Below, piece by piece: positions 11,638-31,300 of a stretch of DNA of 64,000 nt. The translations under genes and the position numbers were made by a program. The DNA is taken from assembly GCA_003952965.2 (NCBI GenBank), contig CM025850.1:30615024-30679023 (forward strand). Reading direction: 5' to 3'. The notes under the pieces were generated by a model that was not told the origin of the DNA, did no database searches, and saw only the letters and a program-made list of their open reading frames with translations. The stretch's first letter is position 1, and the number at the start of each line of letters is the position of its first letter. Source of the DNA: Morella rubra (Eukaryota; Streptophyta; Magnoliopsida; Fagales; Myricaceae).

Positions 11638-14600
11638 TTTAGTTTTCTATGTTGTAGTAATACAGAGAAAATTAATATAAATTATCCATATATAAATAAA
11701 TTTCGCAAAGAAGACAAGGAAAATTATGATTGGAGAGGGCCCAGGCCCATGATTGCGACAAGAAGTACCCGACGGCTAGGCCCTTTTCAGCAGTGGAAAA
11801 GTAAGAGATAGTGAAGGGAACCCCACACTAATTGATTGATTGGGGCTGCGCGGCTATCTCATTTGTCTCTTAGTCTTGCTCTTTCCTTTTATTTCTCGAG
11901 GCCGAAAGCCGAAAGAAGTATAAAATTACATTGAAAAAGAGGGTATAAAATACCTAAAAGAAGTAGGGAGTGGGGAGGTATCTGGATGTTTCCTTCTGTT
12001 TGAATTATTGGGGTATTCTTTATTTGGTATTTGGGGCTAATAGAATAGTACAATATGTAAATTTGGAAAATTTTTGCGAATGATTAATGGGGGGGTCCAT
12101 TTTTGTATGTTTATATGAGCTGTAAGTTGTTTGGTTGGGTTAAGGCCAAAGTGGGTGAGGTTGAAATTAGAACATCAGGATGATGCCAAATGCTCGTGGA
12201 TTTTCTAAGGATGATGTACAATAATGGGTTTGTTGTTGATCCGTTTAAGATCTTAGGGAGGAGGGATTTTGACCTAATTATTTGTACTCGCAGTTTTAAA
12301 AGTACGCATGATTTTGTTCCTTTCTACTTCAAAGTTCATCCCACGACAGATCAGCAATTATATAGGTATTGAGACTGAGTCTGAGATGATGAAGACCTGT
12401 TCATGTTGGGACCGAAAATGAACCTCAAAAAGTTGTTTATAAAATTAGAAAAACGTACACATTTGTGCTTTGATTTCAAAATAACTAGTCAAGATTACTT
12501 TTAAAACCACTTAGAATCAATATGGGACTTAACTTTTATAACATTCTTTTCTCGTTACTTTTCGGGATGTGACATGGGCGGAAGAAAATGATATTGGAGA
12601 AAGAAAATATAAAATGATGAAATAAAGAAAATGGAAATATTTCAACCCAACTGAACTCCCCAAGTGTGCATTACATCGCCATTGAAGTTACAAAATCCTT
12701 TCCGTATTGTCAACACCCTATTGAAGTTTGTGAATTGATGGGCGAGGTGCTGCTTTCCGAATATGATGCGTCCTTTTTTTCATTCTGACTTTTCCTGTTA
12801 TGTTCTTATCCTAATCGATTAAACCCTCAGAACCTCCAATTTATTGTCTGAATCATGACACTGCCCTGCAGTTCAATCCAACGGCACTAAATGTCCATCT
12901 TCAACCTGAAAGTTGGACCACCCGACGCCAAGTCTGTGTCGCTGTTGCCAAGTTGTTCCTCATGCGCTCTGAGACGTCGAAACTACAATCCACTCAGCCG
13001 AAATCACACAAATCATGGAGTAGCTCCGTGTCTTTTCGGTTTTCGCCTAGAATTTCTAAGTTTGTTGAATCCCTTTATAGTGTTTTCCTTCTCCTATCAG
13101 CTAACACTGCCTCTCAATTTCCTGAGTCCCCTTTCTCTGATCTGCTCAACTTGTCTTCTACAACCTGGTAACTACTGACTGATCACATGGTTTGGCTACT
13201 CGGAAAATAACCTGAAATCTGCGTGAAAAGAGATAAAAGGGACAGTAACTTGAGCTTACAAAAAGGGTTGGGCCGAGACACTTCGATTGTCTTGTCCGTT
13301 GTCTGGGAAGGTGCTCTTTATTTCTACCTTCTAATATGACTGATGTTTTCCTTAAATTGCGCAACACTTTTTAGCAACTTCCTAGTGGTGTTCATGAGTG
13401 CCTAACTTTATGTGCAATTATTTTAATGTCCATATCCCATTGGAAATAAAGTTCTCTCTGGTCGCCACTTATAAGTTTACAAAGGGTGAAAAAAAGACGT
13501 AAAAGATAAAATAAAATAAAAAAGTTCACCCAGTGGTCCGATCTGAAAGCAACCGACATGAATCAGTTCCCAACGAGCAGATTGGTCGGTGACAGGCCGA
13601 GTAACCCAATATGGCAAATATGTGCCCTGACAGATCCATAAAATTCCAAAGTTTCGAAAATGCTGAAAACTAAAGGCTAACCCGTATTGAGTCGGGTTTG
13701 ACTACCAAGTCCATACATTATTGAAACACATCGAGCAGGCCGAAGTCACGCCCGACCAAGCCCCATCAAGAGATCCAGAAAACCCAAAACACATGGTCTG
13801 CCCAAGCGGGTCAAGGGAAACTCAGAACCTCCGCCCAATTGACGTGTTGAACAGATAGTGGTTTACGTCATCGCAGGTCAGTTCGGTGGTCGGATATTGC
13901 CAACCGACATTGTTGACCCGACGGTTTGAATCTACTGAAAACTAAACGATTCGATGCTCAAATGTATATGACATCCTAATGAAGACAAGTCCTGTCTTCG
14001 AAAATAAATACAAATTTATTTAACAATTAAATGAAGTAATTTTGTGGATATATATAGGTGAGCCAAATCTCGACAACCGGCGACAAAGTCACGATTTCTA
14101 AAGTTTTTATTTTATTTTCTTTTTGAGTAGGAAGATTGAAAAGAAAAAAAAATTGGATAGAACCTGTGAAACAGAACCCTGTTCGAATTCAAAGAAGAGT
14201 ACTTTGACTTGCAAAGGATTTCTTACTTTCTTCTTGTTTATGCATCTATTGTAACAAACTACTTTTAAGTATTATGTTTGTTCCGGAGAAAATAGAAAAG
14301 AACTTTACAAAATGACTTATTCGAGTAAACCACACTCCAAAATACTAAAACTAAGCTTCTGCTAGATTTTATTTCTCCGATCCCTATTACAAAACTACTG
14401 TATGTTTATATAGCCTATTCTAACGGCCCATTGATTCACAGACCCACTAACTAACTCCTAAGAACTAAGTTGCCAGCCCAGCTAAACATCTAACCCAACC
14501 TACTTGTCATTGATTTCACGTCATTTCCTACGCCCTTAGATTCATCCGTTACATCTACTCAGAAGTTTGATTTTAATTTTCTTGCCGGCAGCAATAAGGA

Positions 14601-14958
14601 TGGCAACTGGCAACTCGCCCAACAGAGTAACGGGCTCAGGCTAGAATCTCCTAGCCGCCCTGGGCCAGTGGCCTTGATCCAAACTTATCGCTTTCACCCA
14701 AAATTTGCCTTACAGAGTTGTTCTCGTGAATTCCACTTTCATTACCAGCAGATAAAGAATGTCTATTTACAACAAATGCGAGACAGAGCATCACAACAGA
14801 CCGTCAGCTTTTCCTGCCATCTCCACAAACCCCCGAGACACAACACAATTAGTTTCTACAGAACTTGATTCACTTCATCACAGACAGAGAGACAGAGAGG
14901 GAGAGAGAGGTGGGGGAAGGGAGAAGAGGGCAGGAGGAGGCGGAATGTTGGGTATGCA
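11638..14958. other. Convergent intergenic region
   Basis: This spans the 3' ends of the WAVH-type gene and RMD5. Apart from the possible exon relic at 12872-13171, I find no gene. The part from about 13510 to 13950 is noticeably richer in G and C than its surroundings and looks like repeat-derived or decayed sequence, but shows no motif I can name. The stretch from 14650 to 14958 probably includes the RMD5 3' UTR, with a purine-rich run at 14880-14943. Confidence 0.5.
12872..13171 (+). pseudogene. Possible orphan exon or gene relic, unknown family
   Basis: After a splice-acceptor-like CTGCAG (ending 12871), an open frame of 99 codons runs to TAA at 13169-13171. It reads protein-like: an Arg/Ser-rich part, then a hydrophobic stretch (FVESLYSVFLLLSANTASQF) and a Ser-rich end. 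I do not recognise the family and see no partner exon upstream. It may be the last exon of a decayed gene, or chance. Confidence 0.25.
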
Positions 14959-16119
14959 TCAGAAATTAAGTTGCCTACAATGTGTTGCTTCGATATCGGT
15001 TGGACAGTAAGGGCACTTGAAAGTTTTTGTGCTGTTCTTGGACATCTTCATGATCGACTGCTTGCAGAGCACGTGGCCACATGACATCAACATTGGGGGG
15101 TTATCTTCAGTTGATTGCTCCTTAGACACCGGACATACAAATATGGAATGGAACTGAAACTCCCTGTCCAACTCCACTGGCACAGGCAACTGCTTCATAA
15201 TCTGCCATTCCTGCTTCTTCCCTGCCATCACATTCATAAACTTCAAAAGAGGTGGCAACCCCTGGACCCCTGCTGCAATAGTCACACTCAATGGGCTCTC
15301 ATAAGAGTACCCCAGAAGATTACAGAACTGCCTGGTTAGCTCCTCAGCTAATTTCTCCCAATTAGTTGGTGAGAGTAATGCAGGGTAGGGACAGCTATCA
15401 AGTCTTCCAGCCCAGAGAAGACATGCCATGAGCTTCTGGAATTCAGCCATGTGGTCATGAGCAAAAGGAGTGAGGTGACTTCTAGCATACTCGAGAGCTT
15501 CATCTCTGCTACCATTTTGGAGTATCTCCAGAAATTGCAAGCTATGAAGTCTCAGAACAAGATCTGATCCATTCTGTTTAAGTTTATCAGAGTTGTTGTC
15601 TGCCCAGTTCAGTGCTGGCTCAAGGTTCCGACATTTCATGGCTCCAAGTATCCGATACATTTCCAGGAACGGGGATTTCATAGCAGCAGCAGATTCTGGT
15701 TCGCTGGCCTCGTTTACAAAACAGTCGCCAATGTCAAATAGCCCTTGCCGGTAGAAATGGCCTGCAATTATTTGGTTCACAGTGTGCACATCAAAGTCGA
15801 CGTTCCGATAAGCCTTAGCTATATCTGGATTGAACGATTTCTCAAGAACCTTTGCATACTTGCCTAGTGCTATGTTCAGCTCCTTTTGTGTGCCTTCCAG
15901 TTGAGTGAGTGGAGCAATATCTTTTAATGTAGTTCGAAGATCAGAAAGGGCAGATTTATAATCAAGTTTGGAGTCAGGACCATGGGCTAACTCGATTTTT
16001 TCTAGTGCCGTTTCAATTTCTTGGATAATCTGGTCAATCACTTCTTGAGTTTTTGAACAGGACAGCTTTTGTTTCTTTGCCACACGATCAAAGGCATCTT
16101 TAATAGTATTCAGCTCCAT
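14959..16119 (-). CDS. RMD5: RMD5/RMND5 homologue, RING subunit of GID/CTLH E3 ligase
   Basis: A single coding exon gives 386 residues. Residues about 1-105 are helical. LisH and CTLH regions follow (about 107-205; VNQIIAGHFYRQGLFDIG starts the LisH part), then a CRA segment. The C-terminal RING variant at 327-386 carries C329, C347, H349, C352, C369 and C372, and Ser332 replaces the second Cys. That CPxS form and the closing CPYCP are normal for this family. In yeast, Rmd5 with Gid9 is the catalytic core that ubiquitinates gluconeogenic enzymes after glucose returns; plant homologues belong to the matching CTLH complex. Upstream of the ATG a good acceptor (cttgcag at about 16162 on the minus strand) implies a 5' UTR intron. 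The best donor I see is at 19262 (ATCCG|GTAAAC), giving a 3.1-kb intron and a promoter near the GA/CT repeat at 19360. Confidence 0.96.
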   Translation of the reverse strand: MELNTIKDAFDRVAKKQKLSCSKTQEVIDQIIQEIETALEKIELAHGPDSKLDYKSALSDLRTTLKDIAPLTQLEGTQKELNIALGKYAKVLEKSFNPDIAKAYRNVDFDVHTVNQIIAGHFYRQGLFDIGDCFVNEASEPESAAAMKSPFLEMYRILGAMKCRNLEPALNWADNNSDKLKQNGSDLVLRLHSLQFLEILQNGSRDEALEYARSHLTPFAHDHMAEFQKLMACLLWAGRLDSCPYPALLSPTNWEKLAEELTRQFCNLLGYSYESPLSVTIAAGVQGLPPLLKFMNVMAGKKQEWQIMKQLPVPVELDREFQFHSIFVCPVSKEQSTEDNPPMLMSCGHVLCKQSIMKMSKNSTKTFKCPYCPTDIEATHCRQLNF

Positions 16120-16161
16120 TTCAGTCTAATCGCTGTATCAGAAAGTTGTACTGAAAAACGC

Positions 16162-19100
16162 CTGCAAGGAAGAAATAAGGACTCGTGTTTACAATTTGAA
16201 AGCAAAGAAACTGTCATCCAAGTAACAACAAGACTTGAGAGCTTTATAGGCTATTATCGCCATGAAACTCTTCATGTGGCATTCATGAAAAAAAAGAAAA
16301 CAGGAATGATGACTGCTTGATTAATAAAATATCTGTAACACCAGATGTATTACATCTAGAGATTCTCCAAGGAATCAACACATAGACAATGCAGAGGCCC
16401 CCTCATGCATCACCAAACGCTTGCAAATAGGATCTTTGATGGTACATCGAAGATACTAGAAGCAAGTTGAATCCAAGTAAATTTAAGGTGCTCAATGAGT
16501 TCTAGGTTGTCCACTAAAAGGGAGGAAAAGTCCATGCACCAATCAGGATCTACTTTTCCGGTGAACAAATGAGGATTACCAGCATCTTCATAGACGTAAT
16601 TCCAGATTAACTTTTTTGCCTGTTCAAGGCAAACCTAGTTGACTGAGAGTTTTCATTCTCAGCATCCACATGTGAGAATTGATTACCACCGAAACATGGC
16701 ACAAGCAAGTCTCAAAAGAACGAGGTAACTGCTGGAGATGGCAGCACCATTACCACCACAATGGAGAGGGATAATGACACTCACTATCTCCAATCAAATG
16801 TCTCATGTTATTAAGGAACAGAAACATCTCCCAGAAATGAACCATGACAAAAGAGACCACCAATGAAAACAAAGTTGAACACCAGTCATTTTCAGGACAA
16901 TCCAACATACAGAAAATGATATACAATTGGAATACCAAGGAAAGCAATCATTAAAAACACAATTTTAGACTATGGGGCTTCTAAAGATACCTTAGACATT
17001 CACTTACTAGTAAGCATTAATAACAAGAATTAAAGATGATTTTTTTATGAATTCTTCACAATATGGAGAAAATCAACCACCAAGCCCATCAGAATAAGGT
17101 GGTGATTTTAGTTTTATATCGAGGGTTCAATTTTGCTAAAGACACACTCAACAATGAATTCGTGTAGTATGGGCCCCTTCCCTGCTCATTGTCACTTTTA
17201 TGTTAAAGTTAGGAAAAAAATACACTTTTCGCCCACCAACTATTGAGATATTGTCAAATTGTACCCCCAACTATTAATTTCGTGATGTTTCGTCCATCAA
17301 CTATCACTCTTGTAGACTTTGCACTCCCACCGTTAATTTGGACAGAAATTGATATTTTAGCTTAGTGAAATGACGAATTTACCCATACAAAAATATAATG
17401 GAAAAAAAATTATGAGGGTAAAATCGTCATTTTACTAAATCAAAATATCAATTTTTGTCCAAATTAATGGATAGTTGTGTAAAGTGTAAACGGTTGATAG
17501 TTGAGAGGCAAAATGTAAAGAAGTCGATGGTTCGAGGTGCAAAGTGTCAGAACCTTGATATTCAATGGCGAAAAGTGCATTTAACCCTTAAAGTTAAGTT
17601 GAAAATATTACAAGACAACCCTGTAGATACATGTCCACTGGAAACAAATAACATGCCTTTGTTCAATCACTATACCACTTGTATCTACTCATGCCTCACA
17701 AGATGGATTTATTTCTTGCAAATATATGCTCCTTGCAATACCCACTGACATCCCAAGGACCACTACTTCTACTATCCCCTAAAGATTTTTCCCTTTCATT
17801 TTCCAAAACTCCTTCCATCCTAATTACATCCCTCTGCGCTTGCCAGATCCTAGCCAGACAAGCCACAAAGTATTTAATCAAAATATCACCTTTCCTTATC
17901 CTTTTTATTTCTCCTCTTTTTTCTCCTATGCAAAATGGCCTTTCCTTAACATTTTTTGATAAGTGCCTTTCCTTAACATAGACTAGGTAATTCTCTAAAA
18001 TAAATTCTGCATAAAACTGCATAGCAAGCTAGAGTTCAATTCAAAGAGTTAATGACTTCAGTGTCTAATTCTAAAACTCAGATAACTCCACCCGCAACGA
18101 TAATCAAATTTAAATGTTGAACGTACCAGCTTAATCCTAGTATTATAGTACAACAGTATCAGGGTGTACCGAATTTTTTGTTGAGTAATATTATTCTCAG
18201 AAATATCCACAGAGAAATAAGACCTCCACAAAGCTATTCATTGGAAATCACAGAGATCTGACATGCAGAAAATACTCCAGAGTCAAATAAAGTTACTTTT
18301 CATTTTTCTTTTATTCTTTGTTTTGTTTGCTGTCCACACAATCATAAGTCCACACAGAACAAAATGGAGAAAGAATCTGGTAAGCTCCCAGAAGCAAACA
18401 CGCAATACACAGAGTAGAACTTACCCTATAGTGTTCATTCAAAAATGCCCAACCAAGTAGAAGTTTTTTTGAGCATAGGAGTTTAGAATAAAATATAAAC
18501 TAATAGTAATCATTTAGTATTATTTGAAAACTAGAAAACCTAATCCTCTGGAAAATTCAAAAGATGCTCAAGATTCTTCAAATGTCATAATATCCTAATC
18601 CCAAGTAGATCAATGAACGACTTCCAAATAGTTACCTCTCTCCTTCGCAACATGTAGTTAGTTTAGAAGTCATGGATATCTGACGCACATGCGTATCAGT
18701 TTAGCAGTTGCTTGCGGTGCACTTCCACTACTCTCAATTAGAAGCAACGTCCACTAACCATCTTGAATTTCAGTAACTCAGTTTATATTCATTGCAAAGC
18801 CAGAGTTTTTAAATTCTAAGAGCTATAGCTTAATGGTCTAGATTTACAGCTAACATTTGCAAGAAAATAGAACACTACACGTACTCGCTCTCACCTCGGC
18901 ATAACAAGTCTCAATTTCTAAGCCGATAAAAAGAGTTCCGTCGATTGCTTTTAACTCAATTGTATTGAAAAAATCATATTCAATGCACAGCGGGGAATTA
19001 CCAAATAACCGTAATATATTCGGAAGTAACTAATCAAAAACTGCTTCGACTAACAGATCTTCATCCAGGTCAAACCAAAAGAAAAAAGAAAACTACAGGA

Positions 19101-19262
19101 AACTGAAACGAGATAAGGAATCCAGAGATTAAGAATTTGGAAACAAAAAATACACAGATTGCAAGATTTGATTCGAGTGTGTCAGCGAAATCGTCCGAAG
19201 AAATGAGCTTCTCTGCAACAAACCCTATCCAATATTCAGATAGAAAGAGGAAGAGAGTTTAC
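16162..19262 (-). other. Probable 5' UTR intron of RMD5
   Basis: No coding exon is recognisable between the RMD5 leader exon (16120-16161) and a CT-rich promoter-like region near 19360. On the minus strand the interval has a donor (GTAAAC at 19262-19257) and an acceptor (TTGCAG before 16161). The exon upstream of the donor would be a short pyrimidine-rich leader. The interval contains a MITE (17212-17587). Other donor sites are possible, and transcripts are needed to confirm the structure. Confidence 0.5.
17212..17587. mobile_element. Foldback MITE with 9-bp target duplication (Mutator-like)
   Basis: A 376-bp self-complementary element begins GGAAAAAAATACACTTTTCGCC and ends with the near reverse complement GGCGAAAAGTGCATTTAACCC. 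It is flanked by an exact 9-bp duplication, TTAAAGTTA (17203-17211 and 17588-17596). The hairpin turns near 17395 (arms ATGACGAATTTACCC and GGGTAAAATCGTCAT). It belongs to the same superfamily as 4210-4607 and looks closest to 59439-59754, sharing the inner CCGTTAATTTGGACA wording. Confidence 0.9.
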
Positions 19263-19329
19263 CGGATAAAGAAGAAGGGAGGTGGAGAAAACCTTCACGC
19301 ACAAGGTGATCGAAGCGTATCTGCGAAAT

Positions 19330-19420
19330 AAACCTCGGTAGGAAGTAAACGCCTCAGCGAGAGAGAGAGAGAGAGAGAGATGGCCAGGAGAGAGTGGATT
19401 TACTAAGATGGCCCTTAATC
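19330..19420 (-). promoter_or_regulatory. GA/CT microsatellite at likely RMD5 promoter
   Basis: About eleven GA dinucleotides (19359-19381) read as a CT tract on the RMD5 strand, just upstream of its proposed leader exon. CT tracts near transcription starts are common in plant promoters. The assignment to RMD5 depends on the 5' UTR intron being real. Confidence 0.4.
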
Positions 19421-20013
19421 CACTCTTGTATGGCCATTTTTGTCGTCTTCGGAGGATAGGGTGTCTGGTTTCGTGGGTCAGTCACAAATTTGGACCGTGT
19501 AGTAATTGGTCGGTAAAACTTGAGATGGGCTGGGCCCATCCCACAAACTTGTTTATCCGAAACTAACGGATACACGCACGGCGCACGGGCGCAGAAATTT
19601 CGGTGCATGAAGTTTGCCACCTTGTCTTTGGCTGGAATCTCTTCCAAATTAATCAAACTATCAAAACAATGTTGTTCCTCGCTCAATTATTGTATTTCAT
19701 TAACCTAAACGTCTAAAACAAAAACTTCTGGTATGTCTTATCTATTTTTCTATTTGTCGGTGAAATTTGTATATATCACAATGTCGCGTCTCTATCTGTT
19801 TGTACAGGTTTCAGTGCTTCAATTGTATCCGACCGTGAAGTGCAAACAAGGATTCAGACGGCTTGAACGTTTCCAAAAAAGAGCAAACGACCTGTCGGAA
19901 GTCATGAAAAAACATGGGATTATTTTTTTGTGTCTGTTCAGGAGGAGTGGGGGTTTATAGTTTGATATTGTGTTGCATTTGCATGGATGTGAACCTTCAG
20001 TGCCGAGAGGGTT

Positions 20014-20345
20014 TGGTTTAAGTTCGAAGGTTTTTGGCTTTGCGATTTGAGGAGCTTTGCAGTGGTGGCGCCGGCGTGGGGTCAGGATTATGGGGATCAT
20101 CCAGCTTGGAATCTCTTCAAGAACATTACAGCAACTCGGTATATGCTCTCAGGAAATGGAATAGGCAGACGTTTGGGTATATTCAGGATTATATTTCATT
20201 GGTCAAGGGAGTGCTGGGCAGGGTGCAATTTGGAGATCCGACTGATATGAATTTGGGCCGCGTAGGGAATCTGCTCATGGAGCTTGACGAGCCGCTAAAA
20301 AGGGAAGAGGTAATGTGGAAGCAACCATTTTATCGGCAAGTTGTT
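20014..20345 (+). pseudogene. LINE (L1-type) ORF2 fragment
   Basis: The segment between the endonuclease and reverse transcriptase domains of plant LINEs is recognisable here. WFKFEGFWLCDL and FAVVAPAWGQD lie in one frame (from 20014), then ALRKWNRQTFGYIQD and LKREEVMWKQPFYRQ in another frame. The shift near 20110 and the stop after 20345 show it is a dead fragment. No endonuclease, reverse transcriptase core or poly(A) tail is nearby. Confidence 0.8.
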
Positions 20346-21381
20346 TAATGAAGAGAGAGAAAAATCTTACTCATACCAAAAGTTGTAAACTACTAAAGAC
20401 AAGTTACAGCTTCATAGGATCAAGAAGCTCTTCAAATGGCAAGGAATTGGAAACCTCCGAAGAGAACAGAGATTCATAGTAGAGTGTATTTCAACTATTG
20501 CAAAAATTACAAGACGAAAGATATTCGAGACTGCAAAGACAGACTTCTAGTATATATTTCTTTGATATTAGCATCTATTTTCTCATGGATCGATGTTGTC
20601 CAAATAAATATATATTTTCCCTCCAGAAACAGAATTGTATATCTTTATCTAGTCTAGTGCATCACGCCTCAAACAACAGGGGAAACATTTCATGCTACAA
20701 AGCCTTCAATTACTTCAACGTCGTATGGCAAGACCCAGCAACATTGAGACTGCAGAGTTAGATACCCCAACAACCACCAAATGGTTAAGGACCCCTAGGT
20801 GTTTAGACAAGAACCCAGTCAACTTCGGTTAATTCAAATTTCAACCTACCCTTCCCTGCTTCCAAATCCGGAACACGAAGAATAGCTTCACGTGTATCTG
20901 CGTAAAAAACACATTTTCTTCCTTTTGAAAAAGAAAAAGATGACCAAATAAGGAATTATGGCAACAAATGACGGAGTTCTAGAATACATGAGATGATGTG
21001 AGTACTGTATGAGCATTCCAAACATTCAAATAGAATGTAGAAGTGAATGCTACAATTCCAAAAGATGCAAACAACAAACATGGTCATCAAGACAGATCTA
21101 GACCAACGAGGGAAGAAAGGATCCAACATGATCCCATGCAACTATTGAATAAGGTGTTGGGTGCTAACTTCAGCTAGTATGGCTAGACAATGTGAGAAAT
21201 AATAGCCATTCTTTAATATTGCGAGTATTCTTTTAAGTTCTGATGCCCGAACCAAAGAAACATGCCAACTTGTCTGCAGTGACTATCATGGACATAAGGC
21301 TGTCTAGATGTAATTGAGAAAATGAAAAACTCACATGCTTGTATTCAGTGTTGCCAGACTTTTGAACAAAACCACAGAGAT
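20346..21381. other. Intergenic or DUS2 3' flanking DNA
   Basis: No supported gene. The part near 21200-21381 probably includes the 3' UTR of the dihydrouridine synthase gene on the minus strand. Small open frames here have no protein character. Confidence 0.45.
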
Positions 21382-28352
<6,971 letters not shown>

Positions 28353-31300
28353 CTTCGCCGGCCGGCGGAGAACAGAGAGACCGGCCGTGACCAGTTCAAC
28401 GTTCGTTTTCAGCGTCCAACCTTGCGTAGTAGGATAACAATGGGCTGGAATTGAGTCAAGCCGTGAAGTTTGCAACTTGAAATAGGTACTCCTACTCCCC
28501 GACCTAAATGATAAAATGGCCCAGCCCATATCGAGCCAGTGGTCATAAAAATGCCCAACCAGTAATGGCAGGCACAACTGGAGTAAACGGGTCAAATGTT
28601 AAAGTGGCCAGAATTAATAAAGTAGGCCCATAATTGTCGCTATGGTGGGTTTGTTTTGCTCTCGGGGAAATCAGAGGCTGTTTTTTTTTAAAAGAAAAAA
28701 AATACATTTTACACCTTTTAATTAGGAATTCTTGACACTTTGTATCTTATATAATCACGTTTGAAGTATAAACTATTAATCTCAAACACTTTGGATCTTT
28801 TGTTAGATTTTTTTTTAAAATTATTTTTATCTCAAAATTATAATTTTATTCTCATAAAATGATCAATGTAAAAAAAAATTTAAAGATAAAATTTTTATTT
28901 CACTATCTTAAAAATTATTTTTCTATTTAAATTAAATGAAAATTTTAACAGTAAGTGTAAGTATCTGAAATTAATAATTTATGAATAAATAAAAGAAAAA
29001 TAGATGTGATGTACTCTAAAATTAATTGGATGATGCAAAGTAAAATTTAAAAAATAAATAAAGCCCTGAGAGTCTGTTTTCTGGTTTTCTGGAAATATGG
29101 AAATAAATGTGGGCATAAGAGGGAGAGGCTGGTATTAATTGCATCACAGCTCTGCAAGTCTGAATCTGGGGAAGCTTTTTCTACGCGTGCGTGACGCGGA
29201 TAGTAACCAACTCTGGAATTCTCTGTTCTTCAGGGACCCATAATGTATGTTCGGCCATCATCGCGAGTAAGATGGAATATCGCTCTGGTCGTACCTATAG
29301 AATAAATAATAATTGTATGTGAACATGTCTTCCGGACCCATGCATAAATGTGTCTTTTTTCGGATAACAAGAAGAACCGTGCAGATCATTTATGACATAC
29401 ATCCTCTGTCCATTTCCTGAAGGAACGCAAGGCTTTTGAGTTAATGGTCTTGAAATCTATAGATTTAATTTGAAACATGAATTGATCAAATTTGTGTTGT
29501 TATAAATTCGGGACTTAAAATTAAAATTGAAAATTTGCAAACATAATCAATACGTACACTTGCCCAAGAAGTTAAGAACCAAACAATAATCATTAATATT
29601 GATGAAACGTTTTGAAGGGGACTCATCATCGTGACTCTAAAAGACAACTGAAAATGCTTGTGCCAATCGAATAGACGTTCTAACAAGAAGCTTCGCTAGC
29701 TAGCTAGCTACCACTTACAAAAGCCCCCATTCAATGACAATACAAGAAAACGTAACATCAGAGGAAATGTGTCGCTGAATTCTAATGGAAAGAACATGAT
29801 CAAATCGAACGGACTTAAATCAATGGTTTTTTCTGACGTTATGTGAATCAAATTCCTCTCATTGACCAATATTACGTGAAACCCAGGCCACGTTCCCCAA
29901 GTTTGATTTTACCAAAACATTCACATCTACATTAATATCCCATGCACATGATATTAATTTAACTTATTATAAAGTTCAAAGAATTCCACCATTTTTCGTG
30001 TCAGTATGACAAATCAAATAGATTGTGCTGCTCAAAAACCATGGAAAGTGATAGCGCTATCAGTCTTCCAGAGACTGTTCGATATTCGTATCTTGTGACT
30101 TGTTTCCTCTTTTTTTCCAGTCTCGTGGATTTATTAAGTTTTTTTTTTTTCTTCTGTTACGACTTGACGACTTGACGTAGCTAATTGGAAGATCATCTGG
30201 TAATAGGTGCACGTAAAGTTCCACCAAAAGTGCATGTCATTTGGCAAATGAATAGCAGCCGTACACGTCTAACAGTAGGCAGCTTCGGACCACTTAATTA
30301 ACTTTAACCCATTTTCTTCGAAGGAGGTATTGCACTAGTTTAGTCCCAATATTTACATCAGCTTTTTGTGATATGATTAGATATATTGACAACACAAAGA
30401 TCAAAAGTCTCTACTTTTTTTTTCCCAACTGCTTCAAGAGAAAGAAAGGAATTCGATCCAATAAACTCAACCGGATCATGATGAACATGGAATCTAGATA
30501 ATTGTCTTGTTTGATTTAGTCCATGGTCTACAAGGAAAAGTCGACATGGAATCAACAATTATGTAACCTCGTCAAATTTCGGCCTTAAAAATATCTATCC
30601 AAGCAGCCACGAAGAAAAAGATATCGAAAGTTTCGACCAATATTTCCTTAGAAGAGAGAGATTGATAGAAATCCCAATCGTTTATGTTTTTTTTTTTTAA
30701 TGGACGCAGTATATGTGTATTTTCTTGTAGATTATTTATTGTTTCACTAAACAATTAAAAAAGACTGCCTTTTCGTAGAGTTGATGAATAGTCATCATCG
30801 GAATATATATAGTAATAGATTTATCTATCTCCTACTCAGGTTTTTTTTTTTAGCAAATGAGGAAAGGGACAATTAGTACAGTAATTTTCTTTGAACACGA
30901 TTATAAAAACACATTTAATGCAAAATATTTGGTTTAAACCATGATTACTGTCCAAACGAATTTGCCATCACAGCATACACCAGCAGGACCATTAGTCAAT
31001 TATAATTCATCTACTAGTTCAAAGTCAAATTTTAATACTTTCACGAGCCATTTCAAACGTAATGACTCAAATTCCTGGGAACTTATTTCGACCACAAGTT
31101 ACCCCAAAGGAAAGAGAAGGAAGGAAACAATCTTCTTCGAGTTCAGAACTAGCATTTTATAACGTCGACCACAAGAAGCGAGCCGTTGCACCGATCGAAA
31201 ACCAAAGACACGAACTCTAGCCTAGTTCCAATAGGATCGAGACAACTAGCAGGAGGCGCAGGTATCCAAACACCTGTCTATTGACTACTGAGTAAAGAGC

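Noticed and set aside
14160..14200. A B-box-like CTGTTCGAATTC
   Set aside because: No A-box at the right distance and no tRNA fold, so I do not call a SINE or tRNA.
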